Shown here one piece after another: positions 32,991 to 40,693 of a DNA stretch of 56,209 nt. Origin of the DNA: CAZFLM01 sp964519955 (lineage in GTDB: Bacteria > Armatimonadota > Chthonomonadetes > Chthonomonadales > CAJBBX01). The stretch is taken from contig CAZFLM010000043.1 in assembly GCA_964519955.1 (NCBI GenBank), positions 1 through 56,209 on the forward strand. The letters are read 5' to 3'. The position numbers and the translations under genes are program-made. Positions within the stretch are counted from its first letter, which is position 1; every line of letters starts with the position of its first letter. The notes below the pieces were generated by a model. It was not told where the DNA came from. It saw only the letters and a program-made list of their open reading frames with translations, and made no database searches.

Positions 32991-34366
32991 GTACGAATGT
33001 GCTCCTTGCCGTTGTGGCGCCTGAACAGCACGAATGCAGTAGGGCAAGCCGTCACGAGTGGGTCCTGCGCGGCTCCCTCGGTCGCGTCATACACGAGTTC
33101 GGGACCCACCTCATCGGTTCGCCGGACGTGCCAGAGATACTCAGGCATGGGCCGGCCGTACAAGGCAGCCCACTCCTTGGCGAAACCGGTGCAGGAGACC
33201 AGGCGGCGCTCACACAGATGCGCGAACTCATCGCGACCGAACAGCGTGAGGCGCAAGTCCTCGGGCGCACACTCAGCCCCGGCAAAGCGACGAATGTGAC
33301 TGGCGGCTGCGGCCATGATCAGCGACGGGAGCGCACGCACGCCATAGGGCACGGGCACTATCACCACCGCGCTAGCGGCCCCCTCGCCAGGGCCGGCGTA
33401 CTGCGATGCGGCGGAAGATAGGCCATCGACGGACATCGTCACCCAAGGCCCAAGCACCGTGTCCATGAACAAGAGACGCATCTCGTCGGCGCCGGAGGCG
33501 CCTCGGTAGCCGACGATGATCGATGCGTGCCCACCGTCTCCCTCCCGGTCGTAGGGGTCTCTCTCGGCATCGACCTCTTGGAGCGCACGCGCTTGGCGTA
33601 TCCACTCGTTGTAGTCCACACCGACGATCACGGGGAGTTCGTTGCGCACACACTCGCACAGCAGGTGGCCCAGGGCCCGTCCGCTCCAGTGGCCTGGCAC
33701 GAACTCCAGGAGCGCCGCCACACCGGTATCCGGGTGGTTCAGCACGGCCTCGATCTCGGCGGGGCGAAGCCCGCCCGTCTGCAGCGACGCCTCGTCCTCG
33801 GTGGCCGCGCCGCAAGCAATGAGGCCTATCTCCAGCGGACCAAGAGGCCGGGCGCCGTGCGGGCTCATCAGCAGGAGCGCTGTGTGCAGAGCACTGTGTG
33901 CGCACGCTCCGCCGACCAGCTCGTGGGGGAAAACGAGTGGCGTCACGTTGACCGGGCTCATGCCGTAGTAGGCCGAGTACGGGCCCTCGATCGTCCTGTA
34001 TCCTGCCATGCGCAACTGCTGCGGCAGCATCGTGCAGCACTCACATACGGTAGGCACCTGGTCACCGTAGGCCCGCTTGAGGCTGGTCACCAGGTCTTCA
34101 TGACGCCGATCGATGAACCCAAGGAACCTGCGCGGTGAATCGCCGTCCCACAGGAGGGTTCGCCACGCCCAGGCGCGGCTCTCCAACCCTTCCGCGAAGA
34201 TCGCCTCATTCCGCACGACGAGGGAGGTGACACGGCGAGGGGTGCTGGGCACCACGTTCGCCCTCAGGGAGCGAACGACACGATCGACGAATGGGTCGGC
34301 GAGGAAGCTCGCGCAAGCGCCGTCCGGCAGGTCGGCCTCGCGGTACAGGCACTCGTAGGGGTCCAT
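32960..34366 (-). CDS. Papain/C39-like putative cysteine peptidase or acyltransferase
   Basis: The product has 468 residues. The ATG at 34366 has GGAG five bases upstream. There is no signal peptide or membrane segment. The core (about residues 140-320) has the order expected of a C39-like papain fold: Cys155 at the start of a helix (GGACAHSALHTALLLM), LPVIVGVDYNEW, His280 in GGHASIIVGYRG and Asp302 in LLFMDTVLGPW. The N-terminal 130 residues contain VCECC (near residue 110). The C-terminal 130 residues are unassigned. I infer a thiol hydrolase or transferase; substrate and family are unknown. It follows the 68-residue peptide gene and overlaps the TIM-barrel gene. One sampled line of this gene has about 62% G+C, lower than a sampled line of the GH78 gene (about 68%). 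Confidence 0.7.
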   Translation of the reverse strand: MDPYECLYREADLPDGACASFLADPFVDRVVRSLRANVVPSTPRRVTSLVVRNEAIFAEGLESRAWAWRTLLWDGDSPRRFLGFIDRRHEDLVTSLKRAYGDQVPTVCECCTMLPQQLRMAGYRTIEGPYSAYYGMSPVNVTPLVFPHELVGGACAHSALHTALLLMSPHGARPLGPLEIGLIACGAATEDEASLQTGGLRPAEIEAVLNHPDTGVAALLEFVPGHWSGRALGHLLCECVRNELPVIVGVDYNEWIRQARALQEVDAERDPYDREGDGGHASIIVGYRGASGADEMRLLFMDTVLGPWVTMSVDGLSSAASQYAGPGEGAASAVVIVPVPYGVRALPSLIMAAAASHIRRFAGAECAPEDLRLTLFGRDEFAHLCERRLVSCTGFAKEWAALYGRPMPEYLWHVRRTDEVGPELVYDATEGAAQDPLVTACPTAFVLFRRHNGKEHIRTWMPQRNRVA

Positions 34367-34453
34367 GGCGCTCCGTCAACGGCCGGGTTGATGGGGTGAG
34401 ACGAACACGAACGCGGGCGCCGCCGTCGCGGCGCTTCCGGTGCCATGTGCAAA

Positions 34454-34488
34454 CTGCCCACCTCAGGAGAATGGAGCGAGGTGGGCAG
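34454..34488 (-). terminator. Hairpin between peptide gene and C39-like gene (attenuator candidate)
   Basis: A perfect 11-bp stem (34454-34464 with 34478-34488) and 13-base loop lie 12 bases after the peptide stop. On the minus strand it is followed by TTTGCACATGG, a short T-run. A second 7-bp stem with a tetraloop (34417-34423 with 34428-34434) lies further on. A leaky terminator here would give more peptide than enzyme. Confidence 0.55.
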
Positions 34489-34500
34489 CACTTCAGAGGA

Positions 34501-34707
34501 CTATCGGAACCTGCGCATCTCTCGGCATTCCCGCAGGTGAGCGTTGCGAACGGCCTGTGCTTCTTCCATAGCCATCCGCGAAGCGCCCCACGACGACAAC
34601 AGCCGGCTAACCACAGCCGGATCTGCCTGCGCCTGCGTGGTGGCCTCGCCAGATGCCACACTCTCCCCGACTGCCGATGCGCGATTGGCGAGCACTGGCT
34701 TGTTCAT
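34501..34707 (-). CDS. Small peptide, 68 residues; candidate precursor or regulator
   Basis: The ATG at 34707 has AGGAG eight bases upstream, the best RBS of the locus; the longer frame from 34728 is not needed. There is no signal peptide. The N-terminal half is Ala/Ser/Thr/Gln-rich and mostly polar (SVASGEATTQAQAD). The second half is predicted helical, with a single Cys (AHLREC) and a basic end (EMRRFR). There is no double-Gly cleavage site and no Cys/Ser/Thr-rich core. Position and expression signals (own promoter, long leader, hairpin after it, two enzyme-like genes downstream) recall RiPP precursors. The composition is not that of a known class, so a small regulatory or partner protein is as likely. 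Confidence 0.6.
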   Translation of the reverse strand: MNKPVLANRASAVGESVASGEATTQAQADPAVVSRLLSSWGASRMAMEEAQAVRNAHLRECREMRRFR

Positions 34708-34790
34708 GGAAACACTCCTGGTGCACATGCCTCGCTACTGCATTGCCTGGCGCGCGATGCCACCTTCCTCAGGTCCGGTGAAGGCCTCGC

Positions 34791-34810
34791 GATCGCATGA
34801 TCATGCAATC
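34791..34810. promoter_or_regulatory. 20-bp near-perfect palindrome in the leader
   Basis: gatcgcatgatcatgcaatc contains a perfect 12-bp core (34795-34806) and differs from symmetry at one base pair only. It has no loop, so a dimeric DNA-binding protein site is more likely than an RNA hairpin. It sits about 80 bases downstream of the predicted start of transcription. A second 10-bp palindrome (cttggccaag) is at 34823-34832. Confidence 0.45.
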
Positions 34811-34891
34811 CTATACGCATGGCTTGGCCAAGTACACCCGCGGCGTCCGGTGCCACTGGACACAGCCCCTTCGCGGGAGCCTCCAGATCCA

Positions 34892-34920
34892 ACTCTAGCA
34901 GACCCTAGACACAATGTCAA
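34892..34920 (-). promoter_or_regulatory. Near-consensus sigma70 promoter for the peptide locus
   Basis: Minus strand: TTGACA (34920-34915), a 17-base spacer and TAGAGT (34897-34892). Transcription would start near 34885, leaving about 178 untranslated bases before the peptide ATG at 34707. The region 34708-34992 has no other gene. It includes an imperfect 7-bp hairpin at 34845-34861. I see no strong terminator after rpsI, so read-through from the ribosomal genes is possible. Confidence 0.75.
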
Positions 34921-34992
34921 CCACGAACTTCTACTGGACTGACGCCACGAGCACGCCAGCGCCTCGCCCGAACGGTGTCCAGGACCGCGATC

Positions 34993-35388
34993 CTAGCGCT
35001 TGCTGAACTGGAACCCGCGGCGTGCGCGCTTCCGGCCGTACTTCTTCCGCTCTTTGACCCTCGGGTCGCGAGTGAGGAAGCCCAGCTTGCGCAGCGTCGG
35101 GCGCAGGTCCGGATCGGCCTCGAGGAGCGCCTTGCTGATGCCATGGCGCACCGCACCCGCCTGGCCGCTGATGCCGCCGCCCTTGCACAGGGCAACCACA
35201 TCGTAGCGACCGGCAGTCTCGGTCACCTCGAACGGCTGGTTCACGAGGCGCTGGAGAACGAGCCGGCCAAGGTAGCGCTCGGCGGGTCGCTCATTGATGG
35301 TGACAGTGCCCGTGCCCGGCATGATCCATACGCGGGCGACGGCATCCTTGCGCTTTCCGGTTCCGTAATAGCGAACGGCTGTGGCCAC
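34993..35388 (-). CDS. rpsI: 30S ribosomal protein S9
   Basis: The product has 131 residues, the usual length. VRYYGTGKRKDAVARVWI at the start and the C-terminal KYGRKRARRGFQFSKR tail, which reaches the P-site tRNA, are diagnostic. It begins 12 bp after rplM and is the last gene of the ribosomal cluster in this window. Confidence 0.98.
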   Translation of the reverse strand: MATAVRYYGTGKRKDAVARVWIMPGTGTVTINERPAERYLGRLVLQRLVNQPFEVTETAGRYDVVALCKGGGISGQAGAVRHGISKALLEADPDLRPTLRKLGFLTRDPRVKERKKYGRKRARRGFQFSKR

Positions 35389-35400
35389 GCTTCCCTCTCC

Positions 35401-35838
35401 TTACTCGTCCTTCGGACCAACCCAGGCGACCGGCTTCTGCGCCTGGTGCGGGTGATCGGCGCCCGCGTAGACCTTGAGCTTCTTGATCATGGCATCGCCC
35501 AGCCGGTTGTGCGGCAGCATGCCTTTGACGACCCGGCGGATGGCCTCGGTCGGCTTGCGCTCCAGCTCGTCACCGCGGGTGATGTGCTTCAGCGCGCCCG
35601 GCCAACCGGAGTGCCGGTAGATCTTCTCGGACGCCTTGTTGCCGGTCAACACGATCTTGTCGGCATTGACGATGATAACGAAGTCGCCGGTGTCAACATG
35701 CGGCGTGAACGTGGGCTTGTGCTTCCCACGCAGCAGCTTCGCCGCCTCGACGGCGAGCCGGCCCATCGGGCGGCCCGCGCCGTCGATCACGAACCAGGCG
35801 CGCTCTATGTCCTCGGACTTCGCCGAAAACGTCTTCAT
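35401..35838 (-). CDS. rplM: 50S ribosomal protein L13
   Basis: The product has 145 residues. The ATG at 35838 has GGAGAGGAG eight bases upstream; an upstream extension to 35880 is not supported. Typical L13 motifs are WFVIDGAGRPMGRLAVEAAK, GDFVIIVNADKIVLTGNK and VKGMLPHNRLG. It pairs with rpsI, as in most bacteria. Confidence 0.98.
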   Translation of the reverse strand: MKTFSAKSEDIERAWFVIDGAGRPMGRLAVEAAKLLRGKHKPTFTPHVDTGDFVIIVNADKIVLTGNKASEKIYRHSGWPGALKHITRGDELERKPTEAIRRVVKGMLPHNRLGDAMIKKLKVYAGADHPHQAQKPVAWVGPKDE

Positions 35839-35855
35839 CAACGGACTCCTCTCCG

Positions 35856-36590
35856 TCAGTACTGGACCCTTAGCAAACACAGCCCTCGCGCGGGCGCCGA
35901 TGGACCGGCTGTCTCGCGCCGCAAGGACGCCGTGATCTCGTCGAACTCCGAAGGCGGACGCTTGCCCTGCCCTACCTGAACCAGCGTGCCGACGATGTTC
36001 CGAACCATGCCGCGGAGAAAGGCATTCGCCTCCACCCGTACCAGCACGAACCCGCGAACCCGCCGAACCGAACAGCGCTTCATCTCGCGGACCGTGCTGT
36101 CGACCTCGCTGGTCTCGTTCGCCCAGGCGCGGAAGTCATGCGTCCCTTCCAGCAGCCTGGCCGCCTGGCCCATCGCCTCCAGGTCGAGCGCTCCCGGCAC
36201 ATGCCAGCAGTACCGCCCGAACACCGCCGACGGGTGCGCCCGGCTGAGCAGCAGGTAGACATAGCTCCTCGACCGTGCGCTGAACCTGGCGTGGAACGTC
36301 TCGTCCACTTCCTCGGCGCCAACAACTCGGACATCCGAGGCCATCACGCTGTTCATTGCGGTCGGCATCCGGTCGATCGGAATGCGGGTCTCCGCGCGGA
36401 AGCCGATGACCTGGCCCAGCGCGTGCACCCCCGTGTCCGTCCGACCGGCGCCATGTACTCGCACGTCCGATCCGGTCAGCTTGCCGAGCGCGGCTTCGAT
36501 ATCGCCTTGCACGCTCCGCTGCCCGACCTGATATTGGAACCCGAAGAAGTCGGTTCCGTCGTACTCGATCGTGGCCTTGAAGCAGCGCAT
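35856..36590 (-). CDS. truA: tRNA pseudouridine(38-40) synthase
   Basis: The product has 244 residues. TruA signs are IEYDGTDFFGFQYQ at the N-terminus and the catalytic Asp52 in GAGRTDTGVHA. SYVYLLL, the F-R-A-W-like DFRAWANE, and FLRGMVRNIVGTLVQVG follow. The enzyme makes pseudouridine in the anticodon stem of many tRNAs. Its place between rplQ and rplM is common in Gram-positives and several other phyla. Confidence 0.97.
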   Translation of the reverse strand: MRCFKATIEYDGTDFFGFQYQVGQRSVQGDIEAALGKLTGSDVRVHGAGRTDTGVHALGQVIGFRAETRIPIDRMPTAMNSVMASDVRVVGAEEVDETFHARFSARSRSYVYLLLSRAHPSAVFGRYCWHVPGALDLEAMGQAARLLEGTHDFRAWANETSEVDSTVREMKRCSVRRVRGFVLVRVEANAFLRGMVRNIVGTLVQVGQGKRPPSEFDEITASLRRETAGPSAPARGLCLLRVQY

Positions 36591-36610
36591 CCGCCGCGTC
36601 CGGTCGGCGA

Positions 36611-37099
36611 CTACTTGCCGCGTCCGAACAGACCGCGCTTCTTGACGACCGACGCCGCAGGCGTCTCCGCCGCGGTCAGGTCGAGCTGATCGTAGTCAAC
36701 CAGCTCCAGCATGACCATGGGCGCACCGTCGCCTCGCCGCGCACCGAGCTTGGTGATACGGGTGTAGCCGCCCGGGCGGTCCTTGTACCGCGGAGCAATG
36801 ACCTCGAACAAGCGCGGGACGCAGTACTCCGGGTTCCGCGCGATCTTGCGGGTCTCGGCGTTGACGCCGAACTCCGCCACGTTGGAGTCGACGTACTGGC
36901 GAACAATGCGCCGCGCGTGGATCGTGTTGGCCTTGGCCGTCGTGATGAGCTTCTCGACGATGGGCTTGACGTCCTTGGCGCGCGTCTCGGTCGTGACGAT
37001 CTTATCGTTGATGAGGAGCGACCGGACCAGGCCCTTGAGCAGAGCCTTGCGCTGGTCGCTCGGCAGGCCGAACTTGCGCCCGCCAACTCGATGTCGCAT
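36611..37099 (-). CDS. rplQ: 50S ribosomal protein L17
   Basis: The product has 162 residues. The first 120 match L17 (MRHRVGGRKFGLPSDQRKALLKGLVRSLL, ETRAKDVKPIVEKLIT). The last about 35 residues (LDLTAAETPAASVVKKRGLFGRGK) extend past the usual end of 116-130. It lies 18 bp after rpoA. Confidence 0.97.
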   Translation of the reverse strand: MRHRVGGRKFGLPSDQRKALLKGLVRSLLINDKIVTTETRAKDVKPIVEKLITTAKANTIHARRIVRQYVDSNVAEFGVNAETRKIARNPEYCVPRLFEVIAPRYKDRPGGYTRITKLGARRGDGAPMVMLELVDYDQLDLTAAETPAASVVKKRGLFGRGK

Positions 37100-37117
37100 A
37101 GTAGTGTCCCCTAGCCG

Positions 37118-38134
37118 CTACTCAGTCTCGTCGACCGCGTCGGCGGACTGGTCGTCGCCCTCGGCCGGCGCAATCATCATGCCGCCCTTGAGCGTCAGCC
37201 CCCACTCCGCCAGCTTCTCGCGAACCTCGTCCAGCGACTTCTTGCCGAAGTTGCGGATCTGCATGAGTTCGGCTTCGGTGGTCTGCACCAACTCGCCGAT
37301 GGTCAGAATGCTGGCCTTCTTCAGGCAGTTATAGGTCCGCACGGAGAAGTCCAGCTCCTCGATGCGGCGATCCGGCACCTGGCTGCCGCCGTCTTCGGCC
37401 TCGGCCTGCGCGTCGACGCCCGCGAGCGCCGCCATGCCGCCGAACTCCATGAAGTGGCGGAAGTACCGATCCAGCACCACGGCCCCTTCGCTGATAGCCA
37501 CGCTCGGGCGGATGGTGCCGTTCGTCATCACTTCCAGGATGAGGCGCTCGAAGTCGGTCTTGAACCCGACGCGAGTCGCCTCGACCGTATAGTTCACCCG
37601 GCGGACCGGCGTGAATGCGGAACCGATGGGGATGACGCCGATGGGCTGCGCCGAACGTCGCTCTTGCTTGTCCGGCAGCACGTAGCCCTTGCCAACCTCG
37701 ACTGTCAGCTCCATCTCAAGGGAGGCGTCGTCGGACGAGATCGTCGCCAGGTACACCTCAGGGTTCACGACCTGGACGCCATCCGGGCAATCGACATCCG
37801 CCCCGGTGATCCGGCCTTCGCCCTTCTTGCTAACCCTGACGGTGACCGGCTCGCCCTTCGGCACGGCCTCGCTATCCACCTTAACGAACATCTCCTTGAG
37901 GTTCAGGAGCAGTTCGGTAGTGTCTTCCTTGAGTCCCGGAATCGTGGAGAACTCGTGAAGCACCTTGTCTATCTTGACGTGCGTGATGGCCGCCCCCTCG
38001 ATGGAGGATAGCATCACGCGGCGCAGCGAATTGCCCAGGGTGACTCCGTACCCCCGCTCGAGCGGCTCGACGATGAACTTCCCATAGGTGGCAGTCTCTT
38101 CGAGCGTCTCGATCCTTGGTAGCGTGATTTCCAT
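37118..38134 (-). CDS. rpoA: RNA polymerase alpha subunit
   Basis: The product has 338 residues. The ATG at 38134 has AGGGG six bases upstream and gives the standard start MEITLPRIE; the frame extending to 38173 is not used. The N-terminal dimerisation and assembly domain has EPLERGYGVTLGNSLRRVMLSS and FSTIPGLKEDTTELLLNLK. After an acidic linker comes the C-terminal DNA/activator-binding domain (LDFSVRTYNCLKKASI, IRNFGKKSLDEV), ending in an acidic tail (EGDDQSADAVDETE). Confidence 0.98.
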   Translation of the reverse strand: MEITLPRIETLEETATYGKFIVEPLERGYGVTLGNSLRRVMLSSIEGAAITHVKIDKVLHEFSTIPGLKEDTTELLLNLKEMFVKVDSEAVPKGEPVTVRVSKKGEGRITGADVDCPDGVQVVNPEVYLATISSDDASLEMELTVEVGKGYVLPDKQERRSAQPIGVIPIGSAFTPVRRVNYTVEATRVGFKTDFERLILEVMTNGTIRPSVAISEGAVVLDRYFRHFMEFGGMAALAGVDAQAEAEDGGSQVPDRRIEELDFSVRTYNCLKKASILTIGELVQTTEAELMQIRNFGKKSLDEVREKLAEWGLTLKGGMMIAPAEGDDQSADAVDETE

Positions 38135-38387
38135 GGAAACCCCTGTTGCCGTCCGTAACCAGCACGCGCACACTCATCGCTAACCTGCCCCAGAACTGCC
38201 CGGCGGGATGCCTCGGGGCGGCCGGCGTCAATAGCTTGACCCAACTGGCTCGGCCCGACCGGGTCGGACCCCGCGCGGGGGTCCTCCCGGTTCGTACTGG
38301 GTGTGGCGCGGTGCCGCACACGCGGGACACCGGAACGGCCTTATACAGCCCGACGAGACGGTTTCGTCGCGCCAGGCCGCCGGCCCG
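38135..38387. other. rpsD-rpoA spacer with hairpins
   Basis: This gap of 253 bp is much wider than others in the cluster. It holds a 7-bp perfect hairpin at 38266-38284 (ggacccc, loop gcgcg, ggggtcc) and a 6-bp one (cgacga with tcgtcg) near 38351-38369. It could be an internal terminator, a promoter region for rpoA-rplQ or an S4 control site. I could not find a convincing -35/-10 pair. Confidence 0.4.
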
Positions 38388-39023
38388 TTAACGCGAGTAG
38401 AACTCGACGATGAGTTGTTCCTGTATGGCGGTGTCGATCTGGTCGCGGGTTGGCGCCGCGAGCACTCGCCCCACCATGTCGGTGTTGTTGTACTCCAGCC
38501 ACACAGGAATGGGTCGCGTGTGCGCCTTCTCGCGGGCTTCCTTGATGATGCCGGTCTGGCTCTTCGACTCGTGAACGCCGATGACGTCGCCGACACGCAC
38601 CTGATACGACGGGATGTTCACGCGCCGGCCGTTCACCGTGAAGAACCGGTGCGACACGAGCTGACGGGACTGCGCGCGAGACGCTGCTAGCCCCAGGCGG
38701 AACACAACGTTGTCCAGGCGGGTCTCGAGCAACTGCAGCAGGTTCTCGCCCGTGACGCCGCGGCGGCGCTCAGCCTCGCCCATGTAGGCGCGGAACGGGC
38801 CCTCGAGCACGCGGTAGATACGACGCAGCTTCTGCTTCTCGCGCAACTGCTGCCCGTATTCCGTCATCTTCTTCTGGATGAAGGTGCTGCCGTGCATTCC
38901 CGGCGGCTTGCGTCGCTTCTCTTTGTCCAGTGTGCAGTGCTTGACGCACTTCTCGCCCTTGAGGAAGAGCTTCTCTCCCTCCCGGCGGCACTGGCGGCAA
39001 CGCGGATCGGAGTTGTTCGCCAT
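38388..39023 (-). CDS. rpsD: 30S ribosomal protein S4, zinc-binding form
   Basis: The product has 211 residues. Cys9, Cys12, Cys26 and Cys30 form the N-terminal zinc site (C-plus type). The S4 RNA-binding domain follows (LETRLDNVVFRLGLAASRAQSRQLVSHRFF, VNIPSYQVRVGDVI). S4 nucleates 30S assembly and often represses its own operon. Start at 39023 with MANNSDPRC. Confidence 0.98.
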   Translation of the reverse strand: MANNSDPRCRQCRREGEKLFLKGEKCVKHCTLDKEKRRKPPGMHGSTFIQKKMTEYGQQLREKQKLRRIYRVLEGPFRAYMGEAERRRGVTGENLLQLLETRLDNVVFRLGLAASRAQSRQLVSHRFFTVNGRRVNIPSYQVRVGDVIGVHESKSQTGIIKEAREKAHTRPIPVWLEYNNTDMVGRVLAAPTRDQIDTAIQEQLIVEFYSR

Positions 39024-39160
39024 ACCTCTTCCGTTTGCTCCTTCCGGAACCGGTCCGGTCGTGAGAGCCCCAGCAGGGGCTCCTGGGAGTTTACGCGGCG
39101 CAAGGCGCGCCGTGTCGATCCTCCCGCGCTGTAGTTACGACACCGATTGCGGTCGACGCG

Positions 39161-39565
39161 CTACACGCGCCGGCGCTTCGGCGCACGGCACCCGTTGTGC
39201 GGAATCGGGGTGACGTCCTTGATGATCGTGACTTCGAGCCCGCACGCCTGCAAGGCGCGGATCGCAGTTTCGCGGCCCGACCCCGGCCCCTTCACGTAGA
39301 CTTCTACGCGGCGAAGGCCGTGCTGCATCGCTGCCCGAACGGCCTGCTCGGACGCAAGCTGCGCCGCGAACGGGGTTCCCTTTCGGGTGCCCTTCAGGCC
39401 CACTCCACCCGCGCTCGCCCACGAGAGGACATCGCCCTTCACGTCGGTGATCGTGATGATGGTGTTGTTGAACGTCGACTGGATGTGGACCACGCCCTGG
39501 ACGACGTTCTTGAACTCCTTGGGCTTCTGGCGCGACGCCTGACCCGTGGTTCGCTTGTTGACCAT
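39161..39565 (-). CDS. rpsK: 30S ribosomal protein S11
   Basis: The product has 134 residues. It carries S11 signatures: VVHIQSTFNNTIITITD, GGVGLKGTRKGTPFAAQLA and DVTPIPHNGCRAPKRRRV at the C-terminus, which contacts the mRNA exit. The gap to rpsM is 120 bp. Confidence 0.98.
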   Translation of the reverse strand: MVNKRTTGQASRQKPKEFKNVVQGVVHIQSTFNNTIITITDVKGDVLSWASAGGVGLKGTRKGTPFAAQLASEQAVRAAMQHGLRRVEVYVKGPGSGRETAIRALQACGLEVTIIKDVTPIPHNGCRAPKRRRV

Positions 39566-39685
39566 GTTCCTCGATGCTCCGTATGTTCGAGCAGCACGTC
39601 TGTCCTGCGGGGACCCGACATGGCCCGGTTGACCGGCACACGTGCGCCATCACGGCGCGCGTAAGCCGGCGACCAGCACGCGTGC

Positions 39686-40063
39686 CTACTTCTTCGCCTT
39701 CTTCTTGCCGGCCACGGCGCGCTTCGGACCCTTGCGGACACGCGCATTGGTCTTCGTGCGCTGGCCGCGCACCGGCAGGCCGCGCCGATGGCGCAGGCCG
39801 CGGTAACAGCCGATCTCAACCAGGCGGCGGATGTTGAGCTGAACTTCGCGACGAAGGTCGCCCTCCACCCGGTAGTTCTGCTCGATGATCTCGCGCAGCC
39901 GGCTGCTCTCGGCCTCGGTCAGATCCCGGACCCGCGTCTTGGGGTCGATCCCGGCAATGGCGATGACCTTGCGTGCGCTGGTCAGGCCGATGCCGTAGAT
40001 GTAAGGCAGCGCGTACTCGATCTTCTTATCGCGCGGCAGGTCTACGCCCGCAATTCGTGCCAA
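39686..40063 (-). CDS. rpsM: 30S ribosomal protein S13 (TTG start)
   Basis: The product has 125 residues. The start at 40063 is TTG, with GGAGGAG six bases upstream, giving the standard (M)ARIAGVDLPRDKKIEYALPY. The helix-two-turn-helix core has YIYGIGLTSARKVI and IGCYRGLRHRRGLPVRGQRTKTNARVRKG, the invariant RNA-binding end. S13 forms bridges to the 50S subunit. Confidence 0.97.
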   Translation of the reverse strand: MARIAGVDLPRDKKIEYALPYIYGIGLTSARKVIAIAGIDPKTRVRDLTEAESSRLREIIEQNYRVEGDLRREVQLNIRRLVEIGCYRGLRHRRGLPVRGQRTKTNARVRKGPKRAVAGKKKAKK

Positions 40064-40141
40064 TGGTGCTCCTCCGGCTCGGGGGCTCGTCCCCCGACGA
40101 ACGCGTCTCGCCGCAAGCCTATCGGCGAGAGCTGTGCCTCG

Positions 40142-40255
40142 TCAGCCTTGTCGCTGCTTGTGCTTCGGGTTCTTGCAGATCACGCGCACGACACCCTCGC
40201 GCTTGATGACCTTGCACTTCTCACACATCCGCTTAACGGAAGCTCGTACTTTCAC
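40142..40255 (-). CDS. rpmJ: 50S ribosomal protein L36 (GTG start)
   Basis: The product has 37 residues. The GTG at 40255 has AAGGAGAGG just upstream. Translation begins VKVRASVKRMCEKCKVIKR and ends HKQRQG, with three Cys and a His placed as in the zinc-ribbon form of L36. It lies between infA and rpsM, the normal position. Confidence 0.96.
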   Translation of the reverse strand: MKVRASVKRMCEKCKVIKREGVVRVICKNPKHKQRQG

Positions 40256-40342
40256 CGGCCTCTCCTTCACACGGCTTGCGGAACGCGCACACACACGCGC
40301 CGCGGCGCATCTGCCGCGCGCTCCGGCGCACCGGGCCGTCGA

Positions 40343-40693
40343 CTACTTATAGCGATACAGTATCCTGCCGCGGGTTAGGTCGTACGGCGACAACTCCACC
40401 AGGACGCGATCGCCAGGCAGGATCTTGATGAAGTTCATCCGGATCTTGCCCGAGATGTGCGCCATGATCTCGTGCCCGCTCTGGAGTTGAACCCGGAACA
40501 TCGCGTTGGGCAGGTTCTCGGAGACCGTGCCCTCTACCTCGATGCCCTTTTCCTTGCCGGCATCATCCTGGGATGCCGGGCCGCGGCCACGGCCCCCGCC
40601 GGACGGACGCGATGAGCGTCCGCCGCCCCCGGAGCCGCCGCGCCGGGCGCCGCCGCCCCCTCCTGGTCCGCGATAGGTCCTCTTTGGTGGCAT
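40343..40693 (-). CDS. infA: Translation initiation factor IF-1 with Gly/Arg-rich N-terminal extension
   Basis: The product has 116 residues, against about 72 normally. The C-terminal 67 residues are a standard IF-1 S1/OB domain (IEVEGTVSENLPNAMFRV, HEIMAHISGKIRMNFIKILPGD, RGRILYRYK). Residues 1-49 are low-complexity Gly, Arg and Ser. The ATG at 40693 has AAGGGGA five bases upstream and directly follows the map stop. No in-frame ATG, GTG or TTG lies near the normal start, so the extension is part of the protein. Its role is unknown; nucleic-acid binding is plausible. Confidence 0.93.
   Translation of the reverse strand: MPPKRTYRGPGGGGGARRGGSGGGGRSSRPSGGGRGRGPASQDDAGKEKGIEVEGTVSENLPNAMFRVQLQSGHEIMAHISGKIRMNFIKILPGDRVLVELSPYDLTRGRILYRYK

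Noticed and set aside
34501..34707. Lanthipeptide, thiopeptide or methanobactin precursor
   Set aside because: The peptide has one Cys, no double-Gly site and no Ser/Thr/Cys-rich core. No matching cyclase, YcaO or radical-SAM gene is nearby. Only a generic precursor hypothesis is kept.
38135..38173. N-terminal extension of rpoA
   Set aside because: The standard alpha-subunit start (MEITLPRIE) at 38134 has a proper RBS, and the extra residues match nothing in the family.
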